DNA of 32,689 nucleotides, taken from positions 59,346 through 92,034 of the forward strand of contig PMZJ01000038.1 of the NCBI GenBank assembly GCA_003170415.1. Reading direction: 5' to 3'. The notes beneath the pieces were generated by a model. That model worked only from the letters and a program-made list of their open reading frames with translations, ran no database searches and was not told the DNA's origin. Position 1 is the first letter of the stretch. Every line of letters begins with the position of its first letter. This document shows, piece by piece, positions 1 to 7,512 of this stretch. The position numbers were made by a program, and so were the translations under genes. Source of the DNA: Phycisphaerales bacterium. GTDB lineage: Bacteria; Planctomycetota; Phycisphaerae; Sedimentisphaerales; Anaerobacaceae.

Positions 1-39
1 TCTGCCTGCCCTGCGTAGCCGCTTCGGCGAAGAAGGGTG

Positions 40-162
40 TTATTTCCCCGGCTTCCACCCGGTTTTGCGCATTGTCCCGTAAACGTATGCGTCCGCTCGC
101 TTGCCCTTGAGGCCCTTCTTTTTTGCCTCCGCCTTTAATTTACGCTCCAGTGCCTTTGGCAT
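40..162 (-). CDS. Small basic protein, 40 aa
   Basis: The frame reads M-P-K-A-L-E-R-K-L-K and ends R-K-T-G-W-K-P-G-K-stop, and it is very rich in Lys and Arg. The ATG is preceded by a good Shine-Dalgarno (GAAGGAGAAGG, about 7 nt spacing), which argues for a real gene despite its size. The middle (G-K-R-A-D-A-Y-V-Y-G-T-M-R) resembles short conserved hypothetical proteins I recall from phage and bacterial genomes; the function is unknown to me. It lies about 100 nt downstream of, and on the same strand as, the MmeI-like gene, so it may be co-transcribed. Existence of the gene is well supported by RBS and composition; the role is not. Confidence 0.7.
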   Translation of the reverse strand: MPKALERKLKAEAKKKGLKGKRADAYVYGTMRKTGWKPGK

Positions 163-192
163 TTTGTCCTTCTCCTTCAACTATTGCGATTG

Positions 193-221
193 CCGAAGCG
201 GGCCCTGCGCTTCGCTACGTG
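193..221. repeat. Palindromic intergenic repeat, copy 1
   Basis: A 7-bp inverted repeat CGAAGCG (194-200) / CGCTTCG (208-214) has a 7-nt loop. The same unit, with the flanks CC before and CTnCGTGT after, recurs at 6545-6573. Only the loop centre and one flank base differ. It sits between the MmeI-like gene and the 40-aa ORF. Confidence 0.6.
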
Positions 222-265
222 TCGTCCGCCGTTATATCAGCCCCGTTTCAATCCTTTTGTGATAA

Positions 266-3010
266 TCATTTCGCGGGTTTTTTCTTCTTTCTCTTCGCAG
301 TCAGCGGTGCAGTGTATTCGTTATAAAGAGCAAAAAGATACTCTATCCGGTTGGCTTCAGTTGTAAAAGGTTGCGGGCGATAGCACAAGTCAACTGCTTT
401 ATCCAGTTCCTTATGAGCCTTAACAAGTTCGGCAGGCATCGTCAAAGGGTCGTATAAATCCGCAAGAGAACTTTCAGGAAATTTTGCCCGAACATCTAAA
501 ACCTGCTGAGCATTTTCTTCAACAGCTTTTATATTCTTTTTATCCGCCTTCTTCGGCCATGGGTAATTATTATAAACAAGTAAATTAGAATATCTGAAAT
601 CGCTCTTAATTCTGCCACAAATATATTTCATCCATGTCATGTGCATTTCTGATGTCAAAATTCCGAAGTGATACAATTTAGCATCATCAATAGCAAGACA
701 ACTGTCACTTACAATAAAGTCTGGTGAAAAGAATCCCATCGGAACATATTTTCGTCTTTCTGAAGAATGCCTTGGAATAAGAATATAATTTTTTCTTGGC
801 TGTCTTATCTCGCCAAATAAGCTGGGTGTTTCAGCCAATCTTCTTGTTGCTTCTCTTTTGCTGTTTTCTCGCATCTGCTTAACGAGATTAATTCGATGTT
901 TGACGCCGGCACATTGATTAACCTCTGCCGGTTCGGCATCCAGAAGCCAAATACACCATCTATTTTCACCGTTTATGAATTGGTCTGCACTTAACAACGG
1001 TTTAATAAATTTAGCTGAACATGGAAAGTCAGAAATAATTTTTTGTTTCTCTTCGTCATCTAATAAAAAGTGGCCACCCTCATTAGGCATATTCCCAAAA
1101 GATATTTCAGGAACATTACATAAAGGCCTTCTACGGCTGACAACAAATATATCCGCAGCATCGACAAGATATGGATTTATATTTTTAGCTACTATTTCGT
1201 GTGCTTCGGCTTTGGGCGTTTCATAATCCCAAATTATTTTGTTTTTAACATCAAAATTAGAAAAGCCGATGATAACAACAAAGACGGCGGCATTGCCCTT
1301 TGCCTCATTGCTCCACTTAAAAGTCCGGTGGGCAAAATGAAGCTTAATGCCGAATTTATCAAGAAGCGGCTTCCATAATACTTCGACCTGCTCGCCCTGT
1401 GTGATGGAATTTGTTGAAACAAAAGCAACCTTGATATGATTAAAGCCTTTAATATATAAAGCGGCTTTGTAATACCATGCACTTACATAATCGAGATTGT
1501 TAAAGCCCTTGAGAGCTTCAAATATTTCCGCCATATCAGCTTTTTGTTCTTCGTTCATCAGCCTCGCGCCAACAAACGGCGGATTGCCGAGGATATATGA
1601 AAGTTTTTCCGGCTTTATAAGTTCTTTCCAGTCGATTTGAAGGGCGTTGCCGTTTATTATATTTGGCGACTTCTTTAAGGGCAGGCGAACGAAATATTGT
1701 CCGAATTCTTCGGATATCAGCATATTCATCTGGTGGTCAATGAGCCATAAAGCGACTTCAGATATGCGAACGGGGAATTCCTCAATCTCAATTCCATAGA
1801 ATTGATCGACATCGATCAAAACTTGCATATCAATTTTTAGAAGTTTTTCCTCTTTTCCTATTAAGCCTCTCAATATTTGTATTTCAAGCAGACGCAGTTC
1901 CCTGTAAGCGATGACCAAAAAGTTTCCGCAGCCGCAGGCGGGATCGAGAAATTTAAGCGTTGAAAGCTTTTTGTGAAATTCTTTAAGTTTATTCGGATTG
2001 CTTTTGATGCTTTCAAATTCTTCCCAAAGTTCGTCGAGGAACAACGGTTTTATAAGTTTAAGAATGTTTTTTTCAGAGGTATAATGCCCCCCGATATTCC
2101 GTCTTTTTTCCGGGTCCATTACCGATTGAAAAAGTGAGCCAAAAATGGCGGGAGATATTTTACCCCAATCTAGATAACAGCACTCTATCAACAATTGCCG
2201 CATGTCTTTATTAAATGCCGCTATTGGCAGGGCTTCATCAAAGAGCTTGCCGTTTACATAAGGGAATTGTGCCAGCGATTCATCAAGCGTTTTAAGGAGT
2301 TTCTCTTTGGGCGTGTTTAATACCTGAAAAAGCCCAGCCAGTTGATTAGCCAAGTCACTGCCGTCTTCACTGGTTCGCTGTTCGATATATTGTTGAAAAC
2401 AATCCTTTTCAAAAATACCAGTATCGTCCGCAAACAAACAGAATAAGAGGCGCACCAGATAAACTTCAAGATGATGCCCTTCGTAGCCGATTTCTTTTAG
2501 CTGGTCGTGCAGCTTACCCATTCGTAGTGCTGCTTCGATATTGACTGGGTCTTCTTCTTTGTAAGTTGTTTTCTGATAGCCGGAGATAAAACCAAAATGC
2601 TGTATGTTCCGGGAAAGGTCTTCTAACAGAAATTCGATATGAGTGCTTTCATCAAGGTTGTACACTCGAAAACGGGCAAAATCTGAAACTATCACATATT
2701 TGGGCAATTCTGCTTCTTTTAGGCCTGGGAAATAATCAAATGCCTGACGACAAGCCCGGTCGAGATCTTTGCCGCGTGATTTATGCTCTATGAGGCAATT
2801 GCCTTTCCAGAGCATATCGATGTATCCCCCTTGTCCGTCAGTTTTTGTTGCGGGTACTTCAAAACTGGCTACGCGTCTTCTTGTTATTCCGAAAACCTCA
2901 AAAAACTCGTTCCAAAAGGTTTGAGCTTCTGCTTTCTCGTTGTTTGCATCTTTCCATTCCTTAGAAAACTGCAAAGCCCTGCTTCTTATTTCATTTAGGC
3001 TTATTGGCAT
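266..3010 (-). CDS. MmeI-like Type IIL restriction-modification enzyme
   Basis: A single 914-residue polypeptide, very close to MmeI (919 aa). It combines a nuclease with an N6-adenine methyltransferase that methylates one strand and cuts at a distance. The N-terminal nuclease motif is D65-x9-E75-H-K77, the same spacing as the D-x9-ExK catalytic motif of MmeI, within W-K-G-N-C-L-I-E-H-K-S-R-G. A helical connector follows (about 170-320). SAM motif I is D-P-A-C-G-C-G-N-F (356-364) and catalytic motif IV is N-P-P-F (476-479). The target-recognition region (about 620-820) and C-terminal helices complete the family layout. All key residues are intact, so it should be active; no separate specificity or methylase gene is needed. 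The coding sequence is visibly AT-richer than the glycosyltransferase genes that follow, suggesting horizontal transfer. The ATG has AGGG 6 nt upstream. The recognition site cannot be predicted by eye. Confidence 0.93.
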   Translation of the reverse strand: MPISLNEIRSRALQFSKEWKDANNEKAEAQTFWNEFFEVFGITRRRVASFEVPATKTDGQGGYIDMLWKGNCLIEHKSRGKDLDRACRQAFDYFPGLKEAELPKYVIVSDFARFRVYNLDESTHIEFLLEDLSRNIQHFGFISGYQKTTYKEEDPVNIEAALRMGKLHDQLKEIGYEGHHLEVYLVRLLFCLFADDTGIFEKDCFQQYIEQRTSEDGSDLANQLAGLFQVLNTPKEKLLKTLDESLAQFPYVNGKLFDEALPIAAFNKDMRQLLIECCYLDWGKISPAIFGSLFQSVMDPEKRRNIGGHYTSEKNILKLIKPLFLDELWEEFESIKSNPNKLKEFHKKLSTLKFLDPACGCGNFLVIAYRELRLLEIQILRGLIGKEEKLLKIDMQVLIDVDQFYGIEIEEFPVRISEVALWLIDHQMNMLISEEFGQYFVRLPLKKSPNIINGNALQIDWKELIKPEKLSYILGNPPFVGARLMNEEQKADMAEIFEALKGFNNLDYVSAWYYKAALYIKGFNHIKVAFVSTNSITQGEQVEVLWKPLLDKFGIKLHFAHRTFKWSNEAKGNAAVFVVIIGFSNFDVKNKIIWDYETPKAEAHEIVAKNINPYLVDAADIFVVSRRRPLCNVPEISFGNMPNEGGHFLLDDEEKQKIISDFPCSAKFIKPLLSADQFINGENRWCIWLLDAEPAEVNQCAGVKHRINLVKQMRENSKREATRRLAETPSLFGEIRQPRKNYILIPRHSSERRKYVPMGFFSPDFIVSDSCLAIDDAKLYHFGILTSEMHMTWMKYICGRIKSDFRYSNLLVYNNYPWPKKADKKNIKAVEENAQQVLDVRAKFPESSLADLYDPLTMPAELVKAHKELDKAVDLCYRPQPFTTEANRIEYLFALYNEYTAPLTAKRKKKKPAK

Positions 3011-3312
3011 TTTTTTGCCCTAAGACTTTATTTCTTATTGAATTACGATTATTCGACCTGTTTCCAACTCTACCCCAAACCCCGTCTTTCGTCAATAATC
3101 GCTTTTCGCGCCCCGCCTGCGGCGGGTAAAAATCAAAAATGACTTTATGCCTTTGTCATTTACGAACTTACGTCATTCTTGACGATATACATATAAGGCC
3201 GTATTATGCCTCTGCGCTGGTGGTGTAATCAGAATTCTAACACCTTCGCGAATAATGAGTTATGTAAATAATTCAGTGTAATCTGTGGAATCTGTGGCTA
3301 AAGGAACGAGTT
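3011..3312. other. Divergent intergenic region
   Basis: This region separates the MmeI-like gene (minus) from the 999-aa gene (plus). It holds a CCCGCC-TGC-GGCGGG hairpin at 3112-3126 and a strong plus-strand promoter at 3179-3207. A 9-nt direct tandem repeat (AATCTGTGG twice) lies at 3280-3297, just before the AAGGA ribosome binding site of the 3313 gene. I saw no convincing minus-strand promoter. Confidence 0.6.
3179..3207 (+). promoter_or_regulatory. Sigma-70-type promoter for the 3313 gene
   Basis: TTGACG (3179-3184), a 17-nt spacer, and TATTAT (3202-3207): 5/6 matches in each hexamer at ideal spacing. Predicted start is about 3214, giving a 5' leader near 100 nt. Confidence 0.65.
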
Positions 3313-6312
3313 ATGGCGGATTTGATACAGGAAAACAAACAGATGTCGGCCCCCCCGGCTTCGCTTTTGCGAGGCAAAACGGCGGGAGCCATCGGCCTTA
3401 TCGCGATGCTCATTTTTGCCCTTCACGCAAGCACTCACATGGTAGGTGCGGGCGATACTTGGGTAGCTCTCGCCTGCGGCAGGCACTTTTACAACCACGG
3501 CGTCGATACAAATGAGCCGTTCAGCGCCAATTCGCACAGGCAGGGCCCGACAGCCGCGGAGATAGCCACCTGGCCCGACTGGGCGCAGACGATTGCCGGT
3601 AAGGTCGGCATCGATACCCTCAAGTACTGGCATCCCACCGGCTGGATAGATCAGAACTGGCTCACACACGTCATTTTCCACTGGCTCGCATATCATTCGC
3701 CTTTTGCCGATGGCCCCTCGCTGTCTTTCAATACGCTTATGTACTGGAAGTTCACGATATACATCCTCACCGTGATTTGCGTTTACTATACGGGAAGGAT
3801 TATGGGCGCGCACCCCGCGCTATCGGCGGCCTTGGCCTGCGCGGCCATGTTCATAGGACGCTCTTTTTTGGATATAAGGCCCGCTGGTTTCTCGAATCTC
3901 CTGGTCGCGGCGTTTATGCTCATCCTTGTCCTGTCGATTTACCGCAACTATCTTTATATCTGGCTGATAGTCCCCGCAACAATATTCTGGGCGAACGTCC
4001 ACGGCGGCTATATTTACGTCTTTATGGCGCTTACCCCTGTTGTCGCGATTCGTCTGCTGGGGATACTCTGGAGAAAGGCGGCGGTCAAGCTGGAGCTGAA
4101 GGCAACCCCGTCGAAGAACCTGCTTCCCGGAACTACCCCTCAGGCTTTATGGCATACCATTGCCGCCGGCGCCATTGCCTTTATCGCCTCCATCATTTTC
4201 AGCCCATTTCATTTTACCAACCTGACGCACACCTTCCAAATCAGCATCAGCGCAAACGCCGAAGGTTGGCGAAATGTTCATGAGTGGTGGCCTGCGTTTC
4301 GGTGGGACAACCCTGTGGGGACGGCATTTCCGCTTTTGGTGATGATGGTGGCAGGCATAGGGTTGCTGGTGATATGGGTTTTCAGCCGGCTGTTGCTACC
4401 GAAGCAGCAGCAGAATAAGCCGGCAAAGATGCAGGGGGGCAATCAGCAGAAGAACTACAATGTTATCGCGAATATGTTGGGATTCGCGGGGGCGTTACTG
4501 GTAATCTGGGCAACAATGATTTCGTTTTCATTTACGGACGCAAGCCCGGCGAGTTTTTTGTTGAGCGGCCTGTTTGTGGGGATACTATGGGCGTCGGTGT
4601 TCGTAAACGTACACTTTATATATTTGATTTTGCCGTTCGGGCTGTTTGCGTTGTACACGGCGGACGCCTCGCAGGGATACACGGGCAGATATATATTTCC
4701 GTTTGTGACGGTGCCGTTTTATTGCGGGTTGTTCGCGATAGCGTCGCGGATTTCGAAGAAGCCGGCGTATTCAATGCTTAATATAGTTTACGTGCTGGCA
4801 GCGGCGATAGTAACGCTGCTTATTTCGGCTGCGACCGTGAATCCGTTCAAATTCACCCAGCCAATTTGGCACTTAGAGCAGTTTGTGAATTTGCACCGAT
4901 TATGGCAATTGGTGTATGAGGCCAACTTAGATATCACTTACGACAATTTATTCCCCGTTCTTTATGGGGTAAACGCATTTTGCATAGTAGCGTGGTTAGC
5001 GGCGCCCTATGCGAAGGCCATGTTTAGGGACATATCCGCAAGCAGCGATGTGACATTGGCGCCGGCAGAGGGCGTATATCAATCGCCAAAGATAGACCTC
5101 GCATTGGTTGTGATAGCGGCGATGACAGTATATATGGCAATCCGGTCCCGGCGGTTCATACCGATTGCGGGATACGTGACGTGTCCTTTAATAGCTTTGC
5201 TCGCTGACCAGATTATCCAGACGGTCGCGGCGTCGATGAATTTTCGTAAGTATGGTCGGCTGACATTGCCCCGGATGTCCGTTGGGCTACAGAGGTGTTT
5301 GCTTGCCGGGTCGGCGGCGGCAGTGATAGGTTTTGGGACATGGTGGGGGCTTAAATTCAAAAACGTGTATATCGACCCGTGGCCGACGGAGACGAAACTG
5401 ACGTCGGCATTTATAAGGATGACAGCATCGGCGGTGAAACCATTCGACGCGTGCCGGTTCATAACAGAAAATAAGATGAGCGGCAATATGTTCAACTACT
5501 GGACAGAAGGCGGTTTTATCGCGTGGGGCCAGACACCCGGTGCGAACGGGCACACACCGCTTCAGCTTTTTATGGACGGCAGGGCGCAGGCGGCTTACAA
5601 CTATGATGCTTACATAATCTGGTCGGAGATTATGTCCGGCGGTCCCGTTGTTCAGAAGGTCAGAATCAGAAATCAGAACTTTACGACGGATGATTATGTT
5701 CAAACGGGTGAATGGTTAGACAGCCGACTGAAACAGTTCAAGGTATGGGTGGTATTGATGCCGAGTAATCAGTTCGACACGCCTTTTGTGAAGGGTCTTG
5801 AGTACAATTCGAGCTGGCGGCTGGTATATCTTGACGACAAGCAGAAATTATTCGTTGACATATCGACGCCCCGCGGACTTGAGATATTCAAAGGCATCGA
5901 GGACGGGAGCACGATATATCCCGAGAAGTGTTATCGTGACATTATGATAGCGCACAACGCGCTGGTATTCAACAGCACTGCGGAACAGATTACGAGGGGC
6001 TTGCAGTGCGCTATCAGCGCATTTGAGGAAAGCCCGACGCGGACGCCCATGCAACTGATACAGATATATTACGAGCGTTATCCGCAATTCAGGCCGCAGA
6101 TTGATACGTTCTGGCAAAAGGTGCTGGAAGATTTCCACGCGAACAAGCAGAAGTATCTTAGCAGCGACGGGTATTATTTCAGGGCCTTGAGCGCGCTAAT
6201 GGCGATGGGTTATTTGCAGCCGGCAGCCAATAAAGAGACGATTGAGTCCTACGAGCGGGAGAAAGCAGAGCTGCAACGGGTAATAGAAACGATGCAGGAC
6301 AAAAGGTGGTAA
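3313..6312 (+). CDS. Large polytopic GT-C-like membrane protein, 999 aa
   Basis: The N-terminal two thirds alternates hydrophobic membrane segments with short loops, beginning near residue 25. The first extracytoplasmic loop carries G-D-T-W (47-50), later W-I-D-Q-N-W-L-T-H (111-119), and further on N-V-H-G-G-Y. This arrangement is typical of GT-C glycosyltransferases using lipid-phosphate sugars, where an acidic residue in loop 1 is catalytic. The soluble C-terminal third has G-N-M-F-N-Y-W-T-E-G-G-F followed by L-F-M-D-G-R, a pattern I associate with large uncharacterised planctomycete membrane proteins. A GT2 glycosyltransferase of the polyprenyl-phosphate sugar type follows at 6706 and could supply its donor (inference). 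RBS AAGGA about 8 nt before the ATG. The class call is moderate; the specific reaction is unknown. Confidence 0.6.
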   Translation: MADLIQENKQMSAPPASLLRGKTAGAIGLIAMLIFALHASTHMVGAGDTWVALACGRHFYNHGVDTNEPFSANSHRQGPTAAEIATWPDWAQTIAGKVGIDTLKYWHPTGWIDQNWLTHVIFHWLAYHSPFADGPSLSFNTLMYWKFTIYILTVICVYYTGRIMGAHPALSAALACAAMFIGRSFLDIRPAGFSNLLVAAFMLILVLSIYRNYLYIWLIVPATIFWANVHGGYIYVFMALTPVVAIRLLGILWRKAAVKLELKATPSKNLLPGTTPQALWHTIAAGAIAFIASIIFSPFHFTNLTHTFQISISANAEGWRNVHEWWPAFRWDNPVGTAFPLLVMMVAGIGLLVIWVFSRLLLPKQQQNKPAKMQGGNQQKNYNVIANMLGFAGALLVIWATMISFSFTDASPASFLLSGLFVGILWASVFVNVHFIYLILPFGLFALYTADASQGYTGRYIFPFVTVPFYCGLFAIASRISKKPAYSMLNIVYVLAAAIVTLLISAATVNPFKFTQPIWHLEQFVNLHRLWQLVYEANLDITYDNLFPVLYGVNAFCIVAWLAAPYAKAMFRDISASSDVTLAPAEGVYQSPKIDLALVVIAAMTVYMAIRSRRFIPIAGYVTCPLIALLADQIIQTVAASMNFRKYGRLTLPRMSVGLQRCLLAGSAAAVIGFGTWWGLKFKNVYIDPWPTETKLTSAFIRMTASAVKPFDACRFITENKMSGNMFNYWTEGGFIAWGQTPGANGHTPLQLFMDGRAQAAYNYDAYIIWSEIMSGGPVVQKVRIRNQNFTTDDYVQTGEWLDSRLKQFKVWVVLMPSNQFDTPFVKGLEYNSSWRLVYLDDKQKLFVDISTPRGLEIFKGIEDGSTIYPEKCYRDIMIAHNALVFNSTAEQITRGLQCAISAFEESPTRTPMQLIQIYYERYPQFRPQIDTFWQKVLEDFHANKQKYLSSDGYYFRALSALMAMGYLQPAANKETIESYEREKAELQRVIETMQDKRW

Positions 6313-6321
6313 ATAATTTTC

Positions 6322-6378
6322 GATTTTAGATTGCCGATTGCGGATTAAATAATTGACGATTGCCGATCCTTAGATGCC
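6322..6378. repeat. Heptad-periodic repeat, GATTGCC family
   Basis: Units of about 7 nt: GATTTTA, GATTGCC, GATTGCG, GATTAAA, then an 8-nt unit, GATTGCC, GATCCTTA, GATGCC. GAT recurs at 7-nt steps except for 8-nt slips. Confidence 0.65.
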
Positions 6379-6433
6379 TACGCTTGCTCCCCGGCCTACG
6401 GATTGCCGGGGCAGGCAGAGAACTGAATTGAAT

Positions 6434-6468
6434 GTCCAATATCCAACACCCAATGACCAATGATGAAG
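6434..6468. repeat. Heptad-periodic repeat, TCCAAT family
   Basis: Five consecutive 7-nt units: GTCCAAT, ATCCAAC, ACCCAAT, GACCAAT, GATGAAG. It is exact in period and degenerate in sequence, and unrelated to the GATTGCC repeat about 55 nt upstream. Confidence 0.7.
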
Positions 6469-6544
6469 TAAATCGGGGGGTAAGGAATTGGGAATTTAGA
6501 ATGGAGGATACGGAACGGAAGAGGGTATAATAAGCGTTTAGTTT

Positions 6545-6573
6545 CCGAAGCGGGCTCGTCGCTTCGCTCCGTG
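6545..6573. repeat. Palindromic intergenic repeat, copy 2
   Basis: CGAAGCG (6546-6552)/CGCTTCG (6560-6566) with a 7-nt loop. It matches the element at 193-221 over stem and flanks and differs mainly in the loop. Confidence 0.6.
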
Positions 6574-6643
6574 TTTAGTTAAGGAAGCCCTTTGGACGAT
6601 AAAATATATTAATAGATTCCTCGCGTTGGTTAGGAATGACAGT

Positions 6644-6675
6644 AGTAACCCCCCCAATAAATTGGGGGGCTAAAT
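6644..6675. repeat. REP-like palindrome, copy 1
   Basis: A perfect 9-bp stem CCCCCCAAT (6650-6658)/ATTGGGGGG (6661-6669) around AA. It is flanked by AGTAAC and GCTAAAT, as is copy 2 at 14861-14891. The single stem difference between copies is compensatory (C:G here, T:A there). Confidence 0.7.
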
Positions 6676-6705
6676 ATATTGATAAAATATGGATGGTATT
6701 ATTTG

Positions 6706-7416
6706 ATGACGACTGAACGACAGATTTCGATAAGCGTGTTTTTTCCGTGTTATAATGAGCAGGACAACGTTGGGCGGACAACAAAGCGGGCGGTAGAGGT
6801 ACTTGAGGGGCTGGGGGCGGATTTCGAGATTATCATTGTTAACGACGGCAGCGCGGACGAGACGGGCGTGAGGGCGGACGCGATTGTGGCAGAGGACAGT
6901 CGAGTCCGCGTAGTACATCATCCGCACAATATGGGATATGGGGCCGCATTACAGTCGGGAATCAGGGCAGCGAAAAAAGAGCTGATATTTTTTACGGATG
7001 GGGACGGGCAGTTCGATATTGGCGAGATAAAGCTGCTTTTGCCTTTGATAAAGCATAATGATATTGTGTGCGGGTATCGGCTGGACCGCAAAGACCCGAT
7101 TATTCGAAAACTGAACGGATGGATGTGGACGAGGTTGGTAAACCTGTTGTTCGGGATGAATATCCGGGATATTGATTGCGGATTTAAGCTGTTTCGCGCG
7201 GAGATATTCGATGGGATGACGATGTCGAGCGCCGGCGCGCTGATAAGCGCGGAGATACTGGCGCGTGCGACGCGGCGAGGGTACAGGATAGCAGAGGTTG
7301 GGGTTCATCACTATCCGCGAACGGCGGGCAAACAGACGGGGGCAAAATTGACGGTTATAATACGAGCGTTTAAGGAATTGTTTAAGCTGTACAACCGAAT
7401 AAGGAAGGGGCAATAA
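6706..7416 (+). CDS. GT2 glycosyltransferase, polyprenyl-phosphate sugar synthase type
   Basis: GT-A fold family 2 enzyme of about 236 aa, resembling dolichol-phosphate mannosyltransferases and other undecaprenyl-phosphate glycosyltransferases. It has the N-terminal F-P-C-Y-N-E-Q, the nucleotide-binding V-N-D-G-S, and the metal-binding D-G-D in F-T-D-G-D-G-Q-F-D. The acceptor-side segment D-I-D-C-G-F-K-L-F is typical. No C-terminal membrane segments are present, so it is a soluble or membrane-associated form. An upstream in-frame TTG (6679) would add nine residues encoded partly by the REP-like element; I prefer the ATG at 6706 because homology-type sequence begins just after it, although the ribosome binding site is weak. 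It probably makes a lipid-linked sugar for the GT-C enzymes nearby (inference). Confidence 0.85.
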   Translation: MTTERQISISVFFPCYNEQDNVGRTTKRAVEVLEGLGADFEIIIVNDGSADETGVRADAIVAEDSRVRVVHHPHNMGYGAALQSGIRAAKKELIFFTDGDGQFDIGEIKLLLPLIKHNDIVCGYRLDRKDPIIRKLNGWMWTRLVNLLFGMNIRDIDCGFKLFRAEIFDGMTMSSAGALISAEILARATRRGYRIAEVGVHHYPRTAGKQTGAKLTVIIRAFKELFKLYNRIRKGQ

Positions 7417-7419
7417 GGG

Positions 7420-7454
7420 ATTTATGATTTATGATTTCGGATTTATGATTTTAG
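7420..7454. repeat. Heptad-periodic repeat, ATTTATG family, copy 1
   Basis: Five 7-nt units: ATTTATG, ATTTATG, ATTTCGG, ATTTATG, ATTTTAG, starting 3 nt after the GT2 stop codon. Its first 18 bases are identical to the start of the copy at 9428-9462 on the other side of the next gene. Confidence 0.75.
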
Positions 7455-7512
7455 ATGCGGAAACGCCTTCGGCGGGATGTTAAAGAATAAAATGGTCAGA
7501 GGCAAGGGAAAG

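Larger units (their letters stand above)
6313..6705. other. Repeat-rich intergenic region
   Basis: No gene is visible. In order it contains: heptad repeat GATTGCC (6322-6378); hairpin CCCCGGC (6389-6395)/GCCGGGG (6405-6411); heptad repeat TCCAAT (6434-6468); an isolated TATAAT at 6526-6531 without a matching -35; palindromic repeat copy 2 (6545-6573); an inverted repeat ATTCCT (6616-6621)/AGGAAT (6632-6637) in an AGGAATGACA context; and REP-like palindrome copy 1 (6644-6675). It is effectively a collection of small repeated elements between two glycosylation genes. Confidence 0.7.

Noticed and set aside
123-366. Small plus-strand frames near the left edge
   Set aside because: They overlap the 40-aa gene and the end of the MmeI-like gene on the opposite strand, with no ribosome binding site and repeat-derived sequence.
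6526-6531. TATAAT as a promoter for the GT2 gene
   Set aside because: No -35-like hexamer at 16-18 nt, and it lies about 175 nt from the gene among repeats.
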